Assembly: GCA_041659285.1 (NCBI GenBank)
Contig: JBAZYO010000003.1
Span: 186,001-250,000 of the forward strand
Direction: 5' to 3'
DNA length: 64,000 nucleotides
From: Vicinamibacterales bacterium
GTDB lineage: Bacteria; Acidobacteriota; Vicinamibacteria; Vicinamibacterales; UBA2999
Every line of letters starts with the position of its first letter. Positions within the stretch are counted from its first letter, which is position 1. Shown here in pieces: positions 1 to 6,292 of this stretch. The notes below the pieces were generated by a model. It had not been told where the DNA came from. It saw nothing but the letters and a program-made list of their open reading frames with translations, and searched no databases. The translations under genes and the position numbers were made by a program.

Positions 1-430
1 CCTCGAACTGCTGGATGAGATCCCCGGACGACACCACCTCGAGGCCGAGGCCGCGCACCAGCTCGATGGTGCCGGCGTCAACGCGCGACACGTAGGGGAT
101 GGCGCAGCGCGGCGAGTACTCCATGGCCACGCGCTTCACGCCGTTCACCAGCGAGGCGAGGCCGGTCTCCAACTGCTCGCGGCCGGCGTAGACGGCCTTG
201 GCACCGGGCAGGTGGTCCAGGTTGTAGCGCTCGATGGCGTGGACCAGGCCGCGCGGCTCGCCGGTGGCGGGAATCAGGTAGAACCATCGCCGCGTGGCCA
301 GGTGGCCGGCGCCGGCGAGACCCGCCATGCGGTAGGCGACCGGGTTTGAACCCTGGAAGTCGTAGAGGAGCCAGGCATCCAGGCCGTGGGCCCGCAGGGC
401 CTCCTGTACGGCGGCCACGTCAATGGGCAT
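1..430 (-). CDS. Xaa-Pro peptidase (M24 family), N-terminal part, runs off the window
   Basis: Reading the minus strand from ATG at 430 gives an open frame of 143 codons to the window edge, starting MPIDVAAVQEALRAHGLDAW. It contains the creatinase/aminopeptidase P N-terminal pattern: an early WLLYDF segment, a stretch on failing or fetching identifiers, then VAMEYSPRCAIPYVSRVDAG. The metal-binding pita-bread domain that would confirm peptidase activity lies outside the window. GGAGG at 434-438 is only three bases from the ATG, and TATAAT lies at 440-445 on the same strand. The family cleaves residues preceding proline in the cytoplasm. The gene is divergent from the VWA protein. Family assignment is fairly secure; substrate is unknown. 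Confidence 0.75.
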   Translation of the reverse strand, partial: MPIDVAAVQEALRAHGLDAWLLYDFQGSNPVAYRMAGLAGAGHLATRRWFYLIPATGEPRGLVHAIERYNLDHLPGAKAVYAGREQLETGLASLVNGVKRVAMEYSPRCAIPYVSRVDAGTIELVRGLGLEVVSSGDLIQQFE

Positions 431-439
431 ATTCCTCCG

Positions 440-488
440 ATTATAGCGGACGCCCAGAACCGCCCGGTACCGCCTGGCGTCCTATAAT
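440..488. promoter_or_regulatory. Divergent -10 elements between the peptidase and VWA genes
   Basis: A perfect TATAAT is present on the minus strand (445 to 440), nine bases before the peptidase ATG. Another is on the plus strand (483-488), five bases before a GTG at 494 and 29 bases before the preferred ATG at 518. No good -35 box is visible for either. The calls rest on sequence match only. Confidence 0.45.
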
Positions 489-517
489 CAGCGGTGCCAG
501 CCTCTGAGCCAACTGTT

Positions 518-2638
518 ATGACGACACGAACGATTTTTTGCGCCCTATTGCTGACCATCCTTGCCGCCGGCGGACCAGTGCACGGCCAGGCGGCTCAGCC
601 CGCGGCACCCCAGCCACCGGCTCCGCAGCAGCCGCCCATCACGTTTCGCGCCGAGGTCAACTACGTCGAGGTCGATGCCCGGGTGCTCGACGCGCAGGGC
701 AAGTTCATCCCGGATCTCAAGGCCGGCGACTTCCAGGTGCTCGAAGACGGCAAGCCGCAGAAGGTGACGGCGTTTTCACTGGTCAACATCCCGGTCGAGC
801 GTCCCGAACGGCCGCTGTTCGCGTCGAAGCCGATCGAGTCCGACGTCCGCACCAACCTGCAGGCCGCCGACGGGCGCATCTACCTGCTGGTCCTGGACGA
901 CCTGCACACCAACGCGCTGCGCTCGCAGCGCACGCGGAACGCGGCGCGCCAGTTCATCGAGCGCTACATCGGCAGCAACGACCTCGCCGCCGTGGTCTTC
1001 ACCGGCGGGCGCACCGACGCCGCCCAGGACTTCACCAGCAGCCAGCGGCTGCTGCTGCAGTCGGTGGACAAATTCCTGGGCCGCAAGCTGCGGTCGTCCA
1101 CCATGAACAAGGTGGATGACTACTTCCGGCGGGCTGGCACCTCCGACACCGGCAATCCGGTGGACCTCGACGACAAGGAGCGGGGCTACCAGGCGCGCAA
1201 CGCGCTCGAGACCGTCCGCAACCTGGCCCAGTACCTGGGCGACATCCGCGGCCGCCGCAAGGCGCTGGTGATGTTCAGCGAGGGCATCGACTACGACATC
1301 ACCAACGTGTTCGAGAACACCGAGGCGACCATGGTGATGGACGCGACGCGCGAGCTGATCGCCGCGGCGACCCGCGCCAACGTCGCCGTCTACGGCGTTG
1401 ACCCGCGCGGCATCGCCTCGGCGGGCGACGACCTCATCGAAGTGCAGTCGTTCCCGGACGACACCACGGTCGGTCTCGGCAGCAGCGCGATGTTCAACGA
1501 AGTGCGGCTGGCGCAAGACAGCCTGCGGGTGCTGTCGGAAGAGACCGGCGGCTTCGCCGTGGTCAACCGCAACGATTTCGCCACCGCCTTCCAGCGCATC
1601 GTTGACGACAACAGCGCCTACTACGTGATGGGCTATTACTCGACCAACGATCGGCGCGACGGCCGCTTCCGCAAGATCGAAGTCAAGTTGAACAACAAGT
1701 CGGGCCTCGTGGTCCGCGCCCGCAAGGGCTACGTCGCGCCGCGCGGACGCGTGCCGGAAGTCAAGCCGGCCACGCCGAATGCGGCGTCGGCAGAACTGCG
1801 CGAGGCGATCGAAAGCCCGTTGCCGCTGCCCGGCCTGCCGCTCGGCATGACCGCGGCCGTGTTCAAGGGCCCCGCGCCCAAGGGCGCGGTCGTCATCTCC
1901 ACGCTGGTCAACGGCAGCACGCTGCCGTTCGCGGAAGCGGGCGGCATGTTCAAGAACGATCTCGAAGTGATGGCGATGGCCACCGACGAGAAGGGCAAGA
2001 CCACCTACAGCGACCGCAACACGGTGAACCTGAACATGAAGCCCGACACCGCGAACCGCGTCAAGGTGACCGGCTTCCGCGTGATCCAGTCGATTGACCT
2101 GGCGCCCGGCCGGTATCAGCTGCGGGTCGCGGTGCGCGAAGGCAACACCCGGAAGGCCGGGTCGGTGACCTTCGACCTCGAGGTGCCCGACTTTGCGAAG
2201 ACGCCGCTGTCGATGAGCAGCCTCGCGCTGACCAGCGCCCTGAGCGGCGCGGCGCCGACCATCCGGCCCAAGGATCCGCTCGAGAAGCTCCTCCCGGGAC
2301 CGCTGTCGAGTTACCGCGACTTCCCGCAGAGCGATGAACTCGCGTTCTTCGCCGAGGTCTACGACAACATCAAGCAGGCCCACAAGGTCGAGATCAACGC
2401 GATGATCAAGGCCGAAGGCGGCCAGACCGTGTTCCAGACGCGCGAGACGCGTGAGAGTTCCGAACTGGCCGGCGCCGCCGGCGGCTACGGCTTCCAGGCG
2501 CGCATCCCGATGAAAGGCCTGGCGCCGGGCCTCTACGTGCTTCGGGTCGAGGCCACGGCGCAGATCGGCGACCGCGAGACGACGTTCCAGGAAGTTGTGT
2601 TCCGGGTGCTGCCCACGCCCGCCGCGAGCCAGCCATGA
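518..2638 (+). CDS. Exported VWFA-related domain protein (706 aa)
   Basis: The start at 518 is chosen because it begins a clean signal peptide (MTTRTIFCALLLTILAAGG..., likely cut after VHGQ). An in-frame GTG at 494 would only add eight residues. After a Pro/Gln-rich linker comes a segment with EVDARVLD and FQVLEDGKPQKVT, then a von Willebrand A-like fold with LLVLDDLHT, a long acidic mid part and ALVMFSEGIDYD. This is the arrangement of the acidobacterial VWFA-related family. The C-terminal half is beta-rich with no recognised enzyme motif. The protein is probably periplasmic or surface-exposed and mediates protein contacts. Its stop overlaps the start of the next gene by four bases, so translation is probably coupled. 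Confidence 0.85.
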   Translation: MTTRTIFCALLLTILAAGGPVHGQAAQPAAPQPPAPQQPPITFRAEVNYVEVDARVLDAQGKFIPDLKAGDFQVLEDGKPQKVTAFSLVNIPVERPERPLFASKPIESDVRTNLQAADGRIYLLVLDDLHTNALRSQRTRNAARQFIERYIGSNDLAAVVFTGGRTDAAQDFTSSQRLLLQSVDKFLGRKLRSSTMNKVDDYFRRAGTSDTGNPVDLDDKERGYQARNALETVRNLAQYLGDIRGRRKALVMFSEGIDYDITNVFENTEATMVMDATRELIAAATRANVAVYGVDPRGIASAGDDLIEVQSFPDDTTVGLGSSAMFNEVRLAQDSLRVLSEETGGFAVVNRNDFATAFQRIVDDNSAYYVMGYYSTNDRRDGRFRKIEVKLNNKSGLVVRARKGYVAPRGRVPEVKPATPNAASAELREAIESPLPLPGLPLGMTAAVFKGPAPKGAVVISTLVNGSTLPFAEAGGMFKNDLEVMAMATDEKGKTTYSDRNTVNLNMKPDTANRVKVTGFRVIQSIDLAPGRYQLRVAVREGNTRKAGSVTFDLEVPDFAKTPLSMSSLALTSALSGAAPTIRPKDPLEKLLPGPLSSYRDFPQSDELAFFAEVYDNIKQAHKVEINAMIKAEGGQTVFQTRETRESSELAGAAGGYGFQARIPMKGLAPGLYVLRVEATAQIGDRETTFQEVVFRVLPTPAASQP

Positions 2639-3048
2639 TGAACCTGTTACCCTTGTTGGTCGCCGCCATCCTGCAGACCGCGCCGGCACCGATGCAGACC
2701 ATCGCCCGCGACATGATGAGTGGCATCGAAGAGCCGCGAGAGGCCGTGGCCCGCTCGGCCGAGGACTGGGCCGCGCTGTGGCGCCAGCACGCCGGCGACC
2801 AGCCCGCGCCGCGCGTGGACTTCGCCACGCGGACGGTCATCGCCGTGTTCCTCGGCACCCGGCCGTCGGCCGGCTACGCCGTGGAGATTGTCGGCACCCG
2901 CGCCGAGGGCGCGGGCCTGGTCGTGGAGTGGAGCGAGCGGAGTCCAGAGCGAGGCACGGTGGCGGCGCAGGTGTTGACGTCGCCGGCGCACATCGTGACC
3001 GTTCCGAAAGTGACCGGCCCGATCAGGTTCGAGAAGGCCGGTAAGTGA
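2635..3048 (+). CDS. PrcB-like exported protein (137 aa)
   Basis: A small protein with an N-terminal hydrophobic signal (MMNLLPLLVAAILQTAPAP). It is followed by a single domain resembling the C-terminal domain of PrcB, the accessory subunit of a spirochaete protease complex: EDWAALWRQHA, then VDFATRTVIAVFLGTRPSAGY, then a beta-rich tail. The start codon overlaps the preceding stop (ATGA), and the next gene begins in its own stop, so three genes are translated in a chain. The role is not known. By family analogy it may stabilise or bind an exported protease or the VWA protein upstream, but this is inference. Confidence 0.7.
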   Translation: MMNLLPLLVAAILQTAPAPMQTIARDMMSGIEEPREAVARSAEDWAALWRQHAGDQPAPRVDFATRTVIAVFLGTRPSAGYAVEIVGTRAEGAGLVVEWSERSPERGTVAAQVLTSPAHIVTVPKVTGPIRFEKAGK

Positions 3049-3410
3049 CCGAGCCCACCAGCACGGGCGTTGACGCCCGACTGGCCTCGGTGCTCTGCTA
3101 CGCCGGCTGGTGGGTGACGGGGCTGGTCTTCCTGTTTGCCGAACGCCAGCATCGCGGGGTTCGCTTCCACGCCGCCCAGTCGCTAATCGTCTTCGGCGTC
3201 TTCTCGGCCGTCATGCTGGCGTCGGGAGGCCTGAGCGCGGTGGCCTTCTTCGTCGCCGGCCCGTCGTTCCAATTGCTCCAGGCCGCCGGCAACGTGGTGT
3301 GGCTGGGCGCGGTGGCGTTGTGGCTGGTGCTGCTGCTGAAAACGTGGCGGGGAGAAACGTGGCGCGTGCCGCTGGCCGCCGACCTGGCCGACAAGCTCAT
3401 AAACAGATGA
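3045..3410 (+). CDS. DUF4870-type small membrane protein (121 aa)
   Basis: GTG start inside the previous stop (GTGA). Three hydrophobic segments are visible: about residues 13-33 (LASVLCYAGWWVTGLVFLF), 44-66 (SLIVFGVFSAVMLAS) and 83-101 (VVWLGAVALWLVLLL). Between the first two is ERQHRGVRFHAAQSL. The ADxL start and the charged loop with xRFHAxQSL are typical of DUF4870 (Tic20-like) proteins. The biochemical function of the family is not established. It is the last gene of the three-gene cluster and is followed by a hairpin. Confidence 0.75.
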   Translation: MTEPTSTGVDARLASVLCYAGWWVTGLVFLFAERQHRGVRFHAAQSLIVFGVFSAVMLASGGLSAVAFFVAGPSFQLLQAAGNVVWLGAVALWLVLLLKTWRGETWRVPLAADLADKLINR

Positions 3411-3414
3411 GAAA

Positions 3415-3457
3415 AGGGCGGGGATCGTCCCCCGCGTAGGGGAACGACGCCCGCCCT
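3415..3457. terminator. Hairpin between convergent genes
   Basis: AGGGCGGG at 3415-3422 pairs with CCCGCCCT at 3450-3457, with a smaller internal hairpin (CCCC/GGGG) in the loop. An A-run precedes it on the plus strand, so it could terminate transcription arriving from either side. It has no strong U-tract. Confidence 0.5.
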
Positions 3458-3478
3458 CTGGTTGACCGCGACCGCCGG

Positions 3479-3931
3479 TTAGGTGGTCGGCGTGATCTTC
3501 GGCACGGCCTTCGGCTTCACGGTGCCGTTGGCGTGGGAGAAGTTGTAGCTGTTGCTCGACATGCGGGGATTCTTCGGGGTGGTGAGCGTCACCGTGATGA
3601 TCTCACCGGGCATGAACGGCTTGGGATGGCGATAGGTATCGCCGCCCGAGAGCGTGCCGGCCTTGTCGATCCAGCTTTCTTCCAGCTTGAACCCGGCGAT
3701 CGGAGCTGCCGAGGTGTTCTTGATCGTGATCACGGTGACCACGTTCGCGCCCGTCACCTTGGTATTGGGCTTGGTGTACTCCACGGTGGCCTCGCCCCGC
3801 ACGGGCGAGATCAGCTTCCGAGGTGCGGCCGGGGCCGCGGGCGCCGGCGCAGGTGTCTGGCCTGCGAACGCCGCCGGGGCGAGTAGCAGTCCGATTGTCG
3901 CCGCCACTGCCAACCGCTGTTGCAATTTCAT
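3479..3931 (-). CDS. Exported hypothetical protein (150 aa)
   Basis: Signal peptide MKLQQRLAVAATIGLLLAPAAFAG, then an Ala/Pro-rich linker and a single beta-sandwich-looking domain (TKVTGANVVTVITIKNTSAAPIAGFKLEESW, later PFMPGEIITVTLTTPKN). The alternating hydrophobic pattern and the 'NTS..PI.G..L' segment resemble FxLYD/CARDB-like exported domains, but no family is claimed. GGAGG lies nine bases upstream of the ATG and TATAAT is visible further up (about 3953-3958, minus strand), a conventional promoter and leader. Function unknown. Confidence 0.7.
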   Translation of the reverse strand: MKLQQRLAVAATIGLLLAPAAFAGQTPAPAPAAPAAPRKLISPVRGEATVEYTKPNTKVTGANVVTVITIKNTSAAPIAGFKLEESWIDKAGTLSGGDTYRHPKPFMPGEIITVTLTTPKNPRMSSNSYNFSHANGTVKPKAVPKITPTT

Positions 3932-3991
3932 ACGATGAACCCTCCGAGGCCGGATTATATCCCGCCTTTTGCCTTTTAAGACCGGCCGAGT

Positions 3992-4021
3992 CGCGCCGTA
4001 GCCCTTAGGGCGAAGGCGGAC
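3992..4021. repeat. Class A dispersed repeat, short copy abutting a stop codon
   Basis: CGCGCCGTAGCCCTTAGGGC followed by GAAGGCGGAC. A CCCT/AGGG palindrome is at its core. It touches the stop codon of the zinc-ribbon gene at 4022. Related copies occur at 4531-4611, 17606-17632, 28666-28700 and 57343-57412. Confidence 0.6.
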
Positions 4022-4483
4022 CTACATTTCGCCGTTCCAGTCTTCAGGCTCGGCAGCCGTTGACCGGAATACTTCGAGGTGCCACTTGCCGCCGCCCCAC
4101 GGCTCAATCACTTCCGTGGCGACGACATCCACCAGGAGTTCCGCGAACGTGCGGCCTTCGGGGTCGCCCTCGAGGTGGTAGGCCGGGTCGTCCCACGCGA
4201 AGTTCGGGTAGATCGTCATCGTCAGGAACAGGTCGTAGCCGTCGTCGACCACGATGATCTGTCCGATCGGGCGCTTCTGCGTGGAGTGATAGACGAGGTA
4301 CTTCTCGGCGCTGTGCGCGCGGATGTAGCGCTTCAGCGCGAATTCGCGCGCGACGATTTCTTCAACCGCGATCTTCTTGTCCCAGCAGTCGCGGCAGTAG
4401 CGTTCTTCGCCGCGAGGCTCCGAGACTTCCTTGGCCCCGCACAACGCGCAGCCCTTCTTGTTCCCAATTGACTTGCGAGACAT
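4022..4483 (-). CDS. Zinc-ribbon cytoplasmic hypothetical protein (153 aa)
   Basis: The start at 4483 (MSRKSIGNKKG) is preferred over an upstream ATG at 4519, which would place the start codon before a TACAAT-like -10. Two CxxC pairs (C12/C15 and C30/C33) form a probable zinc ribbon. The remaining 120 residues are acidic and beta-rich (GQIIVVDDGYDLFLTMTIYP...) with no known motif. No signal peptide or membrane helix. It could be a small regulatory or adaptor protein; the family is not recognised. Confidence 0.6.
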   Translation of the reverse strand: MSRKSIGNKKGCALCGAKEVSEPRGEERYCRDCWDKKIAVEEIVAREFALKRYIRAHSAEKYLVYHSTQKRPIGQIIVVDDGYDLFLTMTIYPNFAWDDPAYHLEGDPEGRTFAELLVDVVATEVIEPWGGGKWHLEVFRSTAAEPEDWNGEM

Positions 4484-4502
4484 GACTAGCGAATTGTACC
4501 CC

Positions 4503-6197
4503 ATGGTGCAGAGGTGCAAGGGGACGGGGGTGTCCGCCGACGCGGCCGAAGGCCGCTACGGCGAGACCTCGCCGAAGTGCGCGGGCAGTGCTGTCGCGCG
4601 CGGAGGCGGGCAGGGGTGCGCACTCGTTCTGCTGTTGTCGGCGTCGCTCGTAGCGCAGGCACCCCACTTGCCGCCCCTTGACCGGGTGCTGCCGCCGGTG
4701 GCCGAGTCGATCTACCTGGCGCTGGCGATGCGGGTCGACGCCGAGGTGGCCATGGACACCGTGCGGACCATGGCGCCGTTGTGGCGGCTGGCGGGCAACC
4801 CGGCGTTCGAGCAGTCGCAGCAGTTCATCTTCGAGCGCCTCGCCGCGGCCGGCCTGTCGCCGCGGTTCGAGACGTTCACCGACTCAGGCATGGGCTGGGA
4901 ACAGCGAACCGGGACCCTGCGGATTGGCGACGCGAACGGGGACGTGCTGTTGTCGCGCGAGACCCATCGGGTCGCGCTGGCCATCAACTCGTTCAGCACG
5001 CCGCCGGGCGGGGCGTCGTTCCGGCTCGTGGACGTGGGCGCCGGCAACACCGCCGCCGCTTACGACGGCAAGGACGTGAAGGGAGCGGTGGTGCTCGCCG
5101 GCGGGCCGCTCGGCGCGGCCTGGCAGCAAGCCGTGCGCAACCGCGGCGCCGCCGGCGTGATCTCGTCGGATCTGCCCGCATACACGCGGCCCGACCAGAC
5201 GCCGGACGTGCTGCAGTGGGGCAGCATCCCGTTCGACGAGGCGCTCAAGTCGTTCGGGTTCAAGGCCACGCCGCGCGCGGCGCGCCGGCTCCACGACGCG
5301 CTGGCCGCGGGACCGGTCACCGTGCACGTGGCGGCCGACACGATCTTCCACCGGCGGCCGAATCGCACGCTCGCCGTGGACATCCCGGGCCGATCGAAAG
5401 CGGACCAGCGCGTCATGCTCGTGGCGCACGTCCAGGAACCCGGGGCGAACGACAACGCCAGCGGGTGCGGTACGCTGCTGGCGGCGGCGTTGGCCATCCA
5501 GGACGCCGTGCGCCGCGGCGCGCTGCCGGCGCCGGAACGCACGATCACCTTCCTGTGGGTGGACGAGATTCGCGGCAGCCAGCAGTGGATCAAGGACCAT
5601 CCCGACCAGGCGAAACGCGTGCTGGCGATGCTGTCGCTCGACATGACCGGTGAAGACACGGCCAGGACCGGCGGCACCTTCCTGATCGAGAAAGGCCCGG
5701 ACCCGTCGGCGATCTGGGAGCGTCCCTCGGATCCGCATTCGGAGTGGGGCGCCGGCAAGGTGGACCCGGCCACCGTGCGGGGAAGCTTTCTGAACGACCT
5801 CCACCTCGCGGTGAGCCTGCGGCGGGCCCGCGACACCGGCTGGGTGGTGCGGACCAATCCCTACGAAGGCGGCAGCGACCACACCGTGTTCACCAACGCC
5901 GGCGTGCCGGCGCTGCTCAACTGGCACTTCACCGATCGCTACTACCACACGAATCTCGACACGCTGGAGAACACCAGCCCGGCCGAAATGCAGCACGTCG
6001 GGATCGCGGTGGCGACGACGGCGCTGTACCTGGCGACGGCGGGCGCGGATGACGTCGGGCCGATGACGCGGTTGCTGGGCGCGGCGCGCGCGGCGCGGAG
6101 GGCCACTGAGGAAGCGAATAACGCCACGCCCGAGATTCTCGAGGCGTGGCGCAGGTGGTACGTCGAAGCGATCGAGAGCGTCGAACGGCTTCGCTAA
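4503..6197 (+). CDS. Exported M28 family metallopeptidase (564 aa)
   Basis: Zinc-peptidase motifs in order: HVQEPGANDNASG (first His and bridging Asp), WVDEIRGSQ (catalytic acid pair, here D-E rather than E-E), DMTGED, and GGSDHTVF with the last His ligand. A PA-like insert (about residues 150-290) separates the N-terminal part from the catalytic domain. These belong to the aminopeptidase/carboxypeptidase M28 family, which removes single residues. The start is uncertain: ATG 4503 is used. The hydrophobic export signal (CALVLLLSASLVAQ) begins about 40 residues later, because a repeat (4531-4611) is embedded in the N-terminal coding region. GTG 4530 is an alternative. Confidence 0.8.
   Translation: MVQRCKGTGVSADAAEGRYGETSPKCAGSAVARGGGQGCALVLLLSASLVAQAPHLPPLDRVLPPVAESIYLALAMRVDAEVAMDTVRTMAPLWRLAGNPAFEQSQQFIFERLAAAGLSPRFETFTDSGMGWEQRTGTLRIGDANGDVLLSRETHRVALAINSFSTPPGGASFRLVDVGAGNTAAAYDGKDVKGAVVLAGGPLGAAWQQAVRNRGAAGVISSDLPAYTRPDQTPDVLQWGSIPFDEALKSFGFKATPRAARRLHDALAAGPVTVHVAADTIFHRRPNRTLAVDIPGRSKADQRVMLVAHVQEPGANDNASGCGTLLAAALAIQDAVRRGALPAPERTITFLWVDEIRGSQQWIKDHPDQAKRVLAMLSLDMTGEDTARTGGTFLIEKGPDPSAIWERPSDPHSEWGAGKVDPATVRGSFLNDLHLAVSLRRARDTGWVVRTNPYEGGSDHTVFTNAGVPALLNWHFTDRYYHTNLDTLENTSPAEMQHVGIAVATTALYLATAGADDVGPMTRLLGAARAARRATEEANNATPEILEAWRRWYVEAIESVERLR
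4531..4611. repeat. Class A dispersed repeat, long copy inside the M28 N-terminus
   Basis: Begins TGTCCGCCGACGCGGCCGAA and ends GCGGAGGCGGGC, with internal GCGGCC/GGCCGC and GGCGAG.CTCGCC palindromic parts. The same order of blocks is seen at 57343-57412. It lies between the likely start codon and the signal peptide of the M28 peptidase. Confidence 0.55.
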
Positions 6198-6198
6198 G

Positions 6199-6292
6199 CC
6201 GCAGACCAGACAGCCACAGATTAGTCACCGATCAGACGCAGATTAGACAAATCCGTATTCAATCGGTATCGAATCTGCGGCTGTGTCCGGTC
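6199..6292. repeat. Imperfect inverted repeat between convergent genes
   Basis: AGACCAGACAGCCACAGATT near 6206-6225 is the near reverse complement of the stretch at about 6270-6292 (AATCTGCGGCTGTGTCCGG). A further CAGATTAG copy lies between them. It directly follows the M28 stop and covers the last codons of the histidine kinase. Similar CACAGATT-rich dispersed repeats are common in environmental bacterial genomes. Confidence 0.5.

Noticed and set aside
776..2689. Long minus-strand open frame (about 637 aa) opposite the VWA gene
   Set aside because: Low-complexity, Arg/His/Gly-rich translation of a GC-rich antisense strand, with no motif and no ribosome site.
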